Origin: Streptomyces antioxidans
Lineage (GTDB): Bacteria > Actinomycetota > Actinomycetes > Streptomycetales > Streptomycetaceae
Direction of reading: 5' to 3'
DNA length: 64,000 nucleotides
NCBI RefSeq assembly: GCF_000968685.2
Contig: NZ_LAKD02000041.1
Span: 16,389 to 80,388, forward strand
Part shown: positions 7,887-15,447 of the stretch, piece after piece
Layout of the letters: every line of letters begins with the position of its first letter
How positions within the stretch are numbered: position 1 is the stretch's first letter
Translations under genes and position numbers: made by a program
The notes under the pieces: generated by a model
The model's input: the letters and a program-made list of their open reading frames with translations, nothing else
Told to the model about the DNA's origin: nothing
Databases searched by the model: none

Positions 7887-9080
7887 GTGGACTCATATGC
7901 TCGTGGCGCTGCGGCGTTTCGCCCCCGGATCAAGCCCGAGCACCGGGCGTACCGCACGACCGAGGGGCATGTACGCATCGGTAGCGTGGTCTATGGCATC
8001 GGCGCCGAGGTCAAGGACCCGGACGGCTGGGTGTGGGCGCTGGTGGAAGCGCTCGACGGGTCGCTGACGGTCGATGAGGTGGTCGGGAAGACCGGCGCCC
8101 GATTTCCCGAACTGCCCGGTGATGCCATACGGCAGGCGATAACGGACCTCCAGGCGGCCGGATTTATCGACGATGCCCGCGCCGACGTCCCGGAGGGATT
8201 CTCGGAACAGGAGCGGATCCGGTACAGCAGGGGCGTCCCACTGATGCGCTGGATGGATCTTTCACCCCGCACCAATGCCTGGGAAATACAGCAGGAGCTG
8301 CGTGCCGCGAAGGTCCTCCTGGTGGGCGTCGGAGGCACGGGCGGGTATGCGGCGCACGGCCTTGTCGCATCGGGGGTCGGGCACCTCCACTGTGTGGACT
8401 CGGATGTCGTTGAGCTTTCCAACCTGAATCGTCAGCCACTTTTCCGCGAAGGCGATATCGGCAAGGGTAAGGTTGACGCCGCGGTGGCCGCGCTGCGTGA
8501 AGTGAACTCCCATGTCCGGGTCACCGGCGCCCGGTGCGAGATATCCGGACCGGACGATCTGGCGGAATTGCTCGCCATGGGCACTCCGGGCGAGGGCGCG
8601 GGGTTCGATCTGCTGGTGCTGGCGGCTGACCGGCCTCCCGTCATCCGCGGTTGGGCGAATCGCGTATGCCTCGATCGCCGGCTTCCGTGGGTGGCCGCCG
8701 GATATGAGGGACCGCAGGTCCTGGTCGGCGTGCACGTGCCGTACCGGGGCGCCTGCTGGGAGTGTCTGCAGCTGGCGGAGCGCGACCGTGTGGACCTGCG
8801 GGTGGCTCCCGGGCAGGGCGACGATGTGGCCTCGGCGCGGATGCCGTGGAATCCGGTCACCGCGGTCACCGCCGGCCTCTCCGGCGGTCTCCTGACGCAT
8901 GCGGCGCTGTCCCTCCTCACCGGGGTGCCCGCCCTGGAGCCTGGCCTGCGCTTCGGCATGAATCTCATGGCCCTGGAAGAGACCATCACCCTGCGCTCCC
9001 CCCGTCGCGACGACTGCCCGGCCTGCGGAACGGACAGTGCCCGGCGGGACCGTGTGGCCGCTCATGACCGCGTCGGCTGA
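7887..9080 (+). CDS. E1-like adenylating enzyme (ThiF/MoeB/MccB superfamily) with N-terminal RRE-like domain
   Basis: A 397-aa protein. Residues about 10-105 are a small alpha/beta winged-helix region resembling a RiPP recognition element. The Rossmann domain follows: nucleotide loop GVGGTGG (147-153), acidic pair D171/D173, SNLNRQ (178-183, with the ATP-contacting Arg182) and K193/K195. These residues are those of active adenylating E1 enzymes, unlike the degenerate ThiF domains of azoline-forming scaffold proteins. Two CxxC pairs (C290/C293 and C377/C380) form the usual structural zinc site. GTG 7887 lies 8 bases after GAGAGG. It probably binds peptide A and activates a carboxylate; target and product are not known. 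Confidence 0.82.
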   Translation: MDSYARGAAAFRPRIKPEHRAYRTTEGHVRIGSVVYGIGAEVKDPDGWVWALVEALDGSLTVDEVVGKTGARFPELPGDAIRQAITDLQAAGFIDDARADVPEGFSEQERIRYSRGVPLMRWMDLSPRTNAWEIQQELRAAKVLLVGVGGTGGYAAHGLVASGVGHLHCVDSDVVELSNLNRQPLFREGDIGKGKVDAAVAALREVNSHVRVTGARCEISGPDDLAELLAMGTPGEGAGFDLLVLAADRPPVIRGWANRVCLDRRLPWVAAGYEGPQVLVGVHVPYRGACWECLQLAERDRVDLRVAPGQGDDVASARMPWNPVTAVTAGLSGGLLTHAALSLLTGVPALEPGLRFGMNLMALEETITLRSPRRDDCPACGTDSARRDRVAAHDRVG

Positions 9081-10305
9081 CCCCGTGCCCGTCCCCGGGC
9101 CCACCGCGGACACGACCGTACTGCTGCACGAGCTGGTGGTCCGGACCGAGGGCGAGGAATCGATCGTCGGCCGCAGGGAGGCGAGAACGTTCGTGGCCCT
9201 GCCTCCGGTGGGGGTCCGGGCGCTGGAACTGCTCGGCCAGGGACGCACCGCGGGAGAGACCGGGGACGTACTCCGCGCCGAGACCGGCGAGGACGTCGAT
9301 GTCGTCGACTTCATCGACGGTCTGAAGGCCCTGGAGTTCGTACGGGAGCAGGACGGCCGTACGGTGGCCACCTCGACTCCCCTCCCCGCGTCCCTCCGCT
9401 GGCTGCGTCCCCGGCATGTGCGGTTCACCCTGAGCCCGCTTTTGCCGCCGTTGATCGGAGCGTTCATCGCCGCGGCCGCCGTCGTGGTGGTGCTCACCCC
9501 GGACATCTCGCTCAGCTATCGCGCCCTGCTGTGGAGCGAGCACGGAAGCGTGAACCTCGCCTTCATGGCACTGGTCGAACTGATCCTCCTGGCGCTCCAC
9601 GAGGGGGCGCACCTGGTGACGGCCAGGGCCGCGGGGGTCCCTGGGCGGTTCTCGCTGGGCACGAGGCTCCAGTTCCTCGTCGCCCAGACGGACATCAGCG
9701 GTATCGAACTCGCTCCCCGCCGCCATCGGATCACCGCCTATCTGTCCGGCATCGCGGTCGACCTGCTGTGCTCGGCGACCGCCGCGCTGGCCCTGCTCTT
9801 CGTGGACGGGGGGACGAGGCTCCATCACCTGCTGAACGCGGTCGTCGTGCTGGCGCTCCTCCCCCTGTCGTTCCAGGCGATGATCTTCATGCGGACCGAT
9901 GTGTACTTCGTCCTCCAGGACCTCACCGGCTGCCGCGACCTCTTCAGTGACAGCGCCGCCTACGCCAAGTACCGACTGCGGCGCGGCCTGGCGGCGCTCA
10001 CCCTCCGCACGGTCACGGTGGGGGACCCCAGCGCGGATCTGCCGCCCGCGGAGCGGCGCACCGTCCGGATCTACAGCACGGTGCAGGTCATCGGGACCGT
10101 GGTCTGCCTCGCGGTGCTCGCCGTGATCACGCTGCCCGCGAACGTCGCGGTCGTCGCTGACGCCGTCACCCATCTCGGCCCCCAGCACTCGCCGGCCCGC
10201 AACGGCGACTCCGCCGTGGTGCTGCTCCTCCTGGGCACCACGTCCGTGCTCTGGCTCATCGCCCGCCGGAACGCCCGCCGGAAGCGCAGGGCATCCGTCC
10301 GCTAG
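9064..10305 (+). CDS. PqqD-like/M50 membrane metalloprotease
   Basis: About 413 aa. Residues 20-98 form a PqqD-like winged-helix domain. The remainder is a polytopic membrane protein with an M50 site: HEGAH at 179-183 gives two zinc His and the catalytic Glu, and RTDVYFVLQDLTGC at about 277-290 matches the D-x-Y-x-L-x-D third-ligand region of peptide zinc metalloproteases in bacteriocin clusters. The C-terminus is Arg/Lys-rich. It overlaps the E1-like gene by 17 bases. ATG 9064 is a working choice; GTG 9052 and 9037 are in frame. It probably cleaves the leader or C-terminal extension of a modified peptide in or at the membrane. Confidence 0.78.
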   Translation: MTASADPVPVPGPTADTTVLLHELVVRTEGEESIVGRREARTFVALPPVGVRALELLGQGRTAGETGDVLRAETGEDVDVVDFIDGLKALEFVREQDGRTVATSTPLPASLRWLRPRHVRFTLSPLLPPLIGAFIAAAAVVVVLTPDISLSYRALLWSEHGSVNLAFMALVELILLALHEGAHLVTARAAGVPGRFSLGTRLQFLVAQTDISGIELAPRRHRITAYLSGIAVDLLCSATAALALLFVDGGTRLHHLLNAVVVLALLPLSFQAMIFMRTDVYFVLQDLTGCRDLFSDSAAYAKYRLRRGLAALTLRTVTVGDPSADLPPAERRTVRIYSTVQVIGTVVCLAVLAVITLPANVAVVADAVTHLGPQHSPARNGDSAVVLLLLGTTSVLWLIARRNARRKRRASVR

Positions 10306-10315
10306 CCCGGATCTC

Positions 10316-10342
10316 CCGGCTAGCCCGGACCGGGCTAGCCGG
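10316..10342. terminator. Bidirectional terminator between the two island operons
   Basis: CCGGCTAGCCCGG, one spacer base, then its exact complement: a 13-bp stem 10 bases after the M50 stop and 20 bases from the stop of the convergent TlpA-like gene. It can end transcription from both sides. Confidence 0.8.
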
Positions 10343-10362
10343 TCAGCCCGGTTCAAAGCCGG

Positions 10363-10950
10363 TCAGCCGACGAGTGCCGCCTCGCTCTCCGGGTCCTCGA
10401 CCAGGCGGATCTGTGTCGCGGCCAGCCGCGACGCGCTGATCTCGGAGAACTGCACCGTTCCCTCGGATACGACGAGATAGGTGGGCCACACCTCCGCGCC
10501 GATGTCCTCGGCAAGCGTGGACGAGGGGTCCGCCTGCGTGATCCTGGCCAGCTCGCCCAGCTCGGTCCGGTAGAGCTCGGCACCCTCCGGCTCGCCGGAC
10601 ACCATGATGATGACCCGGTCGGGAGAAACGCCCAGTGATGTGACCCACTTCTTGAATGTGGGCAGCTGCTGCTTGCACCCGGGGCATCCGGCGGAAAGGA
10701 AGGTGAGCAGCCAGAGGCCCGTCGTGTCCGCCGCGGGGAACCGGAACGTCTCGCCCTTGTGGTCGGTGAGGATTCCGGCATCGGGCACGCGAACTCCGGG
10801 GCGAATCGGCTGGGGGCGGTCCTGACTCTTCGTGACCCCCTCCTCGATCAGCGGGTCCAGGATTTTCTTCACGCGCAACGCGACGGCGAGTGAGAGCGCG
10901 AGGCTGAGCGCCGCGAAGAGCGCCGCCAAGAATGCGAGTACGGTTGTCAT
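10363..10950 (-). CDS. TlpA-like membrane-anchored thioredoxin (second copy)
   Basis: A 195-aa protein with one N-terminal membrane helix (about residues 5-25) and an extracytoplasmic thioredoxin domain with redox motif CPGC (LSAGCPGCKQQLP). It is a clear paralogue of the TlpA-like protein at 13849-14448: same start MTTVLA, same helix, same CPGC, and the same middle and C-terminal segments (DRVI, TELGEL, VWPxYLV). It is the last gene of the leftward operon, 170 bases after the Cys-rich peptide and beyond a 12-bp hairpin, so it may be made at a lower level. It probably makes, breaks or isomerises disulfides in the exported peptide. Confidence 0.85.
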   Translation of the reverse strand: MTTVLAFLAALFAALSLALSLAVALRVKKILDPLIEEGVTKSQDRPQPIRPGVRVPDAGILTDHKGETFRFPAADTTGLWLLTFLSAGCPGCKQQLPTFKKWVTSLGVSPDRVIIMVSGEPEGAELYRTELGELARITQADPSSTLAEDIGAEVWPTYLVVSEGTVQFSEISASRLAATQIRLVEDPESEAALVG

Positions 10951-10993
10951 CCCGTGACCTTCTTTACAGGGGACAGAAAAGGGAACGCGGGGG

Positions 10994-11027
10994 CCCTGCC
11001 CGGCCAGGAGGGGCCGGCCGGGCAGGG
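10994..11027 (-). terminator. 12-bp hairpin after the Cys-rich peptide
   Basis: CCCTGCCCGGCC (10994-11005) pairs perfectly with 11016-11027 across a 10-base loop. It lies in the 169-base gap between the Cys-rich peptide stop and the last TlpA-like gene, the same precursor-then-hairpin layout as peptide A. Confidence 0.7.
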
Positions 11028-11119
11028 CAGCAGAGCAGGGCGTGACTACGCCCGTGGCGCGGCGACATCAAGGCGCCGCGCACGACCACCCGAAGAGGAC
11101 TTCGGGCGGGTCCGGTAAG

Positions 11120-11314
11120 TCAGGCGCACTTGCTGGTGCAGTCGGGCTTGTGGCAGCAGCGGGTGATGCAGTACTCGCTGTCCGCCCCGCAGCTGGGAAG
11201 TCCCATGCCACACTTCGCGCACCAGCAGTCCGGGGCGCAGCCCGCGGCCGCCTCGGTGTGCGGAAGCACCAGTTCGGCAATGCGCGAGCCCAGGTTCCTG
11301 AATCCCGTCAACAT
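11120..11314 (-). CDS. 64-aa cysteine-rich candidate precursor peptide (peptide C)
   Basis: AAGGAG lies 6 bases before ATG, a near-ideal ribosome-binding site. Residues 1-24 are leader-like (MLTGFRNLGSRIAELVLPHT then EAAA); residues 25-64 contain ten cysteines at 26, 30, 32, 35, 42, 49, 53, 54, 59 and 63, enough for five disulfides. AAA|G at 22-25 fits the small-x-small rule of type I signal peptidases and would release a core starting Gly-Cys. The leader lacks a long hydrophobic core, so export by the Sec machinery is unlikely; the ABC exporter next door is the better candidate. Neighbours supply a peptidase and thiol oxidoreductases. No known family was recognised; metallothionein-like metal binding is an alternative. 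Confidence 0.8.
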   Translation of the reverse strand: MLTGFRNLGSRIAELVLPHTEAAAGCAPDCWCAKCGMGLPSCGADSEYCITRCCHKPDCTSKCA

Positions 11315-11507
11315 CGATTTCTCCTTATTTAACGGCGGAGGCGGAGTTTCCGCTCTCCTTGGGAGCCGTCGGCCAGAATCTTGCAGACATTCGCGCCGGC
11401 TGTCCATAGGGTGAGGCAATTTGAATTTCCATGCAGAGAAATTCATAACGATGCCCACAAGGGCATGCCAAAGCCCGGTGGCACTCCGGGCCGGATGGTG
11501 TTCGCAA

Positions 11508-11969
11508 TTACTCGGCCGTGGCTGGCGTCCTTGAATTGAGGCGCCTGCGCACGACTCCGACGACTTCATCGGCGGAAAAAGTGCCGAGCTGCCGCGAGTC
11601 GAGACTCACGGGAAGGTTGTCGCCGAGCAGGTAGTATTCGCCCGAGCGCACCTCGCCCCTGATGTGAGTCGCCGTTTCCCCGTTCCAGGAACCCGGTGGC
11701 GCCACGCGTTTGATCAGGAAATCGGGATTCCCGTCACCAGTTGATTCGTCTAAACCGTCGAATCCCGTCCTCGGGAACTCCTTCCGCGAGGTGGACGCGA
11801 CCACCACCTGCCCGATGCGCGGCACCGCTCCCCTCCGCACCAGCAGGCGGTCGCCGTCCGCCAGTCCCGGCGCCATGCTCCTTCCTCGCACGGTCACGAC
11901 CAGGTAGCGCCTCCGCAGACAGAGGACCGACAGCGGAATGAGCAGGAGACCCAGGAGAAGAAACTTCAC
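11508..11969 (-). CDS. Dedicated S26 type I signal peptidase
   Basis: A 153-aa signal peptidase I with one N-terminal membrane anchor (about residues 3-18). The catalytic dyad is visible: Ser31 in RGRSMAPGL and Lys87 in LIKRVAPPG. The family's GDN (YLLGDN) and SLDSRQLGTF boxes follow. It is short, lacking the large insertions of housekeeping LepB. Its GTG start overlaps the stop of the ABC exporter gene (GTGA), so the two are translationally coupled. The coupling and the AAA|G site in the downstream Cys-rich peptide suggest it cleaves that leader outside the cell. Confidence 0.88.
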   Translation of the reverse strand: MKFLLLGLLLIPLSVLCLRRRYLVVTVRGRSMAPGLADGDRLLVRRGAVPRIGQVVVASTSRKEFPRTGFDGLDESTGDGNPDFLIKRVAPPGSWNGETATHIRGEVRSGEYYLLGDNLPVSLDSRQLGTFSADEVVGVVRRRLNSRTPATAE

Positions 11970-13852
11970 AGCGCCTCCTGGGGCACCGCCGAAGGGACCC
12001 TCTCTTCCGGTTCCCCCGCCGCGTCCTGGTACCCGGACGCCTGGATGGTGAAGAGGCGTGCGTACTCGCCGCCCGCGGCCATGAGTGCGGCGTGGCTGCC
12101 GTTCTCCAGGATGCGCCCCTCCGACAGCACCGCGATGTGGTCGGCGCTGCGCACGGCGGCCAGGCGGTGCGAGATGAGCACGCTCGTGCTGTCCCGCCGA
12201 TGGCGTCGCAGAGCGTTGTGTATCTCGTACTCGGCTTCGGCGTCCAGGCCGGCGGACGGTTCGTCCAGGATCATCAGATCGCTCTGGCTCCGCATAAAGC
12301 CGCGGGCCAGCGCCACCCGCTGCCACTGGCCTCCGGACAGCTGGACGCCCTGCTCGGCGTCGTCAAGGCTGCCCGAGAAGAAGGTGCGGGTCAGCATCGT
12401 GTCGTAGCCGTCCGGGAGTTTCGTGATGGCATCGTGCATCCCGGAGAGCCGCGCGGCGGCACGGATGCGCTCGCCGTCGTCGAACGATCCCATCTCGCCC
12501 ATCCCGATGTTCTCATGGGCCGTCATCTCATAGCTCATGAAGTCCTGGAATATCGCGCTGATGCGAGCCCTCAGTTCCCGCGGGTCCGCCGTGCGGATGT
12601 CGACCCCGTCCCACAGGACCGCGCCCTTGGTGGGATCGTAAAGCCGGCAGAGCAGCTTGACGAGGGTCGACTTCCCGGCGCCGTTGAGCCCGACCAGCGC
12701 CAGGCTCTGGCCGCGCGGGATGAACAGATTCACCCCCTTCAGCACCCACGCCTGGTCGTCCGCGTAGCGGAACCACACATCGCGCAGTTCAATCCCCTGC
12801 CGCAGCGTGTGAATGCGCTCGGGGGTCTCACTGACCGGAAGATCGGGTCCAGCCCCGATGATCGCTTGGTAGTGCCCGAACAGCAGCAGCGAATGGTGGA
12901 CACGCGCCACTTCGGTGGAGAGCTGGGCCAGAGCGGCCTGCACTCCCGCGGTGGCCGCGATGAACAGGGCGATATCGCCCACGGAGATCTCACCGGAGCG
13001 GCTGGCGTAGGCGACCCAGAGGATGCCGCACCCCGAGGCGAGCGCGGCGAGCACGCTGAGCAGCGTCTGTACCCTCATCTCCCTGCGCTCGACCGCCTTG
13101 GTGGCTTCATTGGCGAAACGCCGCTCGGAGAGCATCCGGCCCTGGAGGAAGTCGCCGATCCCGAAGAGCCGGACTTCCTTCGCCGCTTCCACCTGTGAGA
13201 GCAGTTCACCGTAGAAGAACTCACGCCGCTCCGCAGGGGTGATGGTGCGGATCATGCGCGCCCTGCGGCGTGAAATGCTGATCTCCGAGATCAGGATGAT
13301 CACGCCGAAGACGACCATGAACGCGGCCATCAGCGGGCTGATCACGAAGAGCGAGGACAAGAACCCGATCACCACGGTGCCAGAACGCATCGAGTTCAGG
13401 GACGCCTCCACCAGGAACCCGGGAGCGGGGCCACCCGAGCGCTGTGCGAGGCGGAGCCGGTCCAGAAAGTCGGGGTCCTCGAATCGGCCGATCCCGACGA
13501 AGGTGTTGAGCGTGCCGAACAGCCGCGCCTGAGAATGGATGCCGATCCTTCTCTTTATCTCTTCCCTGAGGTAGGTGGAGATGTGCTGGGCGGCGCCCAC
13601 GGCTATGCCCGCGACGGCCAGCGCCGCGGCCACCGCGACGATGTCCGCGATATCGGCCTTCTGTGTCAGACGGTCCAGCATGACTTTCGTGAGCCATGCC
13701 GTGAGGACCGGGAGCACCCCCGTGACCAGCGCCTGTGCCGCATAGGCGATCAGCGGCCACTTGGCGGACGTGAAGGCGAGGGAGCAGGCGGCAGCGAACC
13801 GCGACAGATTCTGCCGCACCGTCTCGCGGTCGTACCGCTTTCTTCCTCTCAT
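11966..13852 (-). CDS. ABC exporter, fused permease-ATPase, without peptidase domain
   Basis: A 628-aa half-transporter expected to act as a dimer. Residues about 1-330 carry six membrane helices; the ATPase follows with Walker A GLNGAGKST, Q-loop FQDF, signature LSGGQWQR, Walker B LMILDEPSAGLD and the SHR switch. There is no N-terminal C39 peptidase, unlike double-glycine bacteriocin exporters; the coupled S26 peptidase gene would supply cleavage instead. ATG 13852 overlaps the preceding TlpA-like stop (ATGA). It most likely exports one or more of the small peptides of this island. Confidence 0.9.
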   Translation of the reverse strand: MRGRKRYDRETVRQNLSRFAAACSLAFTSAKWPLIAYAAQALVTGVLPVLTAWLTKVMLDRLTQKADIADIVAVAAALAVAGIAVGAAQHISTYLREEIKRRIGIHSQARLFGTLNTFVGIGRFEDPDFLDRLRLAQRSGGPAPGFLVEASLNSMRSGTVVIGFLSSLFVISPLMAAFMVVFGVIILISEISISRRRARMIRTITPAERREFFYGELLSQVEAAKEVRLFGIGDFLQGRMLSERRFANEATKAVERREMRVQTLLSVLAALASGCGILWVAYASRSGEISVGDIALFIAATAGVQAALAQLSTEVARVHHSLLLFGHYQAIIGAGPDLPVSETPERIHTLRQGIELRDVWFRYADDQAWVLKGVNLFIPRGQSLALVGLNGAGKSTLVKLLCRLYDPTKGAVLWDGVDIRTADPRELRARISAIFQDFMSYEMTAHENIGMGEMGSFDDGERIRAAARLSGMHDAITKLPDGYDTMLTRTFFSGSLDDAEQGVQLSGGQWQRVALARGFMRSQSDLMILDEPSAGLDAEAEYEIHNALRRHRRDSTSVLISHRLAAVRSADHIAVLSEGRILENGSHAALMAAGGEYARLFTIQASGYQDAAGEPEERVPSAVPQEAL

Positions 13853-14448
13853 GCGGTTCCGCCCGCGAGAGCGGGTGTGCTCTCCGGCTCCTGGAACAGA
13901 GCGCCGTCGATTCGGGCCAGCCGGGAAGAACTCAGCGCGGAGTACTGGACCTTGCCCTCCGAGATGACCAGGTAGGCCGGCCACACATCCACGCCCATGT
14001 TCTCGACGAAGGGGGACGAAGTGTCCAGGTGGGTCACCCTGCTCAGTTCGCCGAGTTCGGTCTTGTACTGCTCGACACCGTCGGATTCGTCGCCTGTCAC
14101 CACGGTGATGACCCGGTCGGGAGAGATTCCGAGCGAGTCGACCCACTTCTTGTACCGGGGGAGCTGGACCTTGCACCCGGGGCATTCGGAAGAGAGAAAG
14201 GCGAGGAGCCATCGGCCGGAGGCGTCCGCCGCGGGCAGTTCGAACGCCGCGCCGTTGTGGTCGATGAGTTCCCCGGCCTCGGGCACGGTCATACCCGTGG
14301 GGACCGCTGAAATGTGTTCCTGTCCGGTCACGGAGCGCATCCCCGTCACGGGGTCGAGCACCTTCTTCACGCGCAGCGCGACAAAGAGCGCGAGCACAAG
14401 GCTGAGTGCGGAGAGAAACACTGCCGAAGAAGCGAGTACGGTCGTCAT
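13849..14448 (-). CDS. TlpA-like membrane-anchored thioredoxin (first copy)
   Basis: A 199-aa protein with an N-terminal membrane helix (residues about 5-25) and a thioredoxin fold outside the membrane carrying CPGC (LSSECPGCKVQLP). It starts 21 bases after the MauE gene and its stop overlaps the ABC exporter start. MauE plus a MauD/TlpA-type thioredoxin is the pair required for maturation of the disulfide-rich small subunit of methylamine dehydrogenase, so a similar role on the ten-Cys peptide is likely. There are no methylamine dehydrogenase genes here. Confidence 0.87.
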   Translation of the reverse strand: MTTVLASSAVFLSALSLVLALFVALRVKKVLDPVTGMRSVTGQEHISAVPTGMTVPEAGELIDHNGAAFELPAADASGRWLLAFLSSECPGCKVQLPRYKKWVDSLGISPDRVITVVTGDESDGVEQYKTELGELSRVTHLDTSSPFVENMGVDVWPAYLVISEGKVQYSALSSSRLARIDGALFQEPESTPALAGGTA

Positions 14449-14469
14449 CTCGTGTCTTCCTACGTGGGT

Positions 14470-15000
14470 TTACTTGGGCCGGAGAGCCGGCGCGGCGGAC
14501 GGGCGGAAGAAGGCGGCCAGCTCGTCCAGGTAGAGCAGACCGGCCCCGACCGGAACGGCGGGTCCCGCCGCCACGGCGTACTGGACCGGGCTCACCCCGC
14601 CCTCGCTCATCGCCCCGAAGCCACCTGCGAGGCAGAGCAGCAGGAAAACCGCGTTGCGGTACAGATGAACCTTGGAGGCCGGCTGTGCGGCCCTCCCGAC
14701 ACAACCGCAGGACGCACCGCTTCCCGACCGGATGATCACGGCCAGATAGACCGTGAACGAGAGGAAGAGGACAAAGGCGAGCGCGAATCCCGCAAGGGGG
14801 TAAGGCGACAACACCATTGCCAGCGCGGCGACTTCGGCGCCGGGTATGGCATAGCCGGTCGTTTTGATCAGATATCCGGGGAGCGGAAGGGTTTCGCGCA
14901 ACTGCTCCCGGAAGAGCTCGGGGCCCTTCAGCTTGTGCACTGCGGATATCGCGAAGGTTACGGCGATCGCGACAGCACAGAAGGCTGTGACAACACCCAT
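14470..15000 (-). CDS. MauE/DoxX-like redox membrane protein
   Basis: A 176-aa polytopic protein with about four or five membrane helices and a SCGCVG motif in the loop after the third helix, the Cys pair that marks MauE proteins. It opens with a helix followed by KLKGPELFREQL, also typical. It probably passes electrons between the quinone pool or cytoplasm and the TlpA-like proteins. It lies 89 bases downstream of peptide B and 21 bases upstream of the first TlpA-like gene. Confidence 0.85.
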   Translation of the reverse strand: MGVVTAFCAVAIAVTFAISAVHKLKGPELFREQLRETLPLPGYLIKTTGYAIPGAEVAALAMVLSPYPLAGFALAFVLFLSFTVYLAVIIRSGSGASCGCVGRAAQPASKVHLYRNAVFLLLCLAGGFGAMSEGGVSPVQYAVAAGPAVPVGAGLLYLDELAAFFRPSAAPALRPK

Positions 15001-15089
15001 GACTGAGGCCTTACCTGAGATGGTTCCGGGCAGGGGTGAGAACGGCCCGACGACGCGGCGGGCAGTGGATCAGGATTCGGGGTGTCGCG

Positions 15090-15194
15090 TCAGCCGTTGC
15101 CCGCAAACACGGACTTGGCCGCGAAAACCGCCTGGATGAGACCCAGGCCAGGATCGGTACCCCGTGTAATCAGATACCCGATTTCAGTAACCAT
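15090..15194 (-). CDS. 34-aa small peptide, first gene of the leftward operon (peptide B)
   Basis: GGGGAGAAG lies immediately upstream of ATG 15194. The product begins MVTEIGYLITRGTDPGLG and continues with a mainly hydrophobic helix (LIQAVFAAKSVFAGNG). It has no Cys, Ser-rich or Thr-rich core, so it is unlike peptides A and C. It could be a short bacteriocin-like peptide, a regulatory leader peptide for the operon, or an unmodified partner. The strong ribosome-binding site and its place behind a promoter-proximal palindrome support expression. No family recognised. Confidence 0.55.
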   Translation of the reverse strand: MVTEIGYLITRGTDPGLGLIQAVFAAKSVFAGNG

Positions 15195-15255
15195 CAACTT
15201 CTCCCCGTTTACACAGCGGAGCGACTTGGTAGCGGTCCGCTGCTTTTGTGCGTTC

Positions 15256-15284
15256 ACGGTTTTGAGTGGTCTTTCCAAAACCGT
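15256..15284. promoter_or_regulatory. 9-bp inverted repeat upstream of the leftward operon
   Basis: ACGGTTTTG (15256-15264) and CAAAACCGT (15276-15284) form a perfect dyad with an 11-base spacer, 62-90 bases upstream of peptide B. It sits in an AT-richer patch and looks like an operator at the operon promoter. No regulator gene is in the island. Confidence 0.5.
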
Positions 15285-15388
15285 TCCGCGGGACTCTGAC
15301 AGAGCACTCACTCCGTTGTCCAGGGGTTAACCTAAAGCAGTCCCATTTGCCCTCCCGTCGCCGTTTGGGAGGATTTAGCCGTGATGTC

Positions 15389-15427
15389 GCGATGGGCCGG
15401 ACGCGACATCCGCACCCGGCCCATCGC
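15389..15427 (-). terminator. pfkA terminator
   Basis: GCGATGGGCCGG pairs perfectly with CCGGCCCATCGC across a 15-base loop, 21 bases after the pfkA stop. It insulates the leftward peptide operon from pfkA transcription. Confidence 0.75.
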
Positions 15428-15447
15428 CGTACTGCACCCAGACGGCC

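Noticed and set aside
14314..15006. 230-codon rightward ORF opposite MauE and TlpA-like genes
   Set aside because: Antisense of two recognised genes; Arg/Gly/Glu-rich product without motif.
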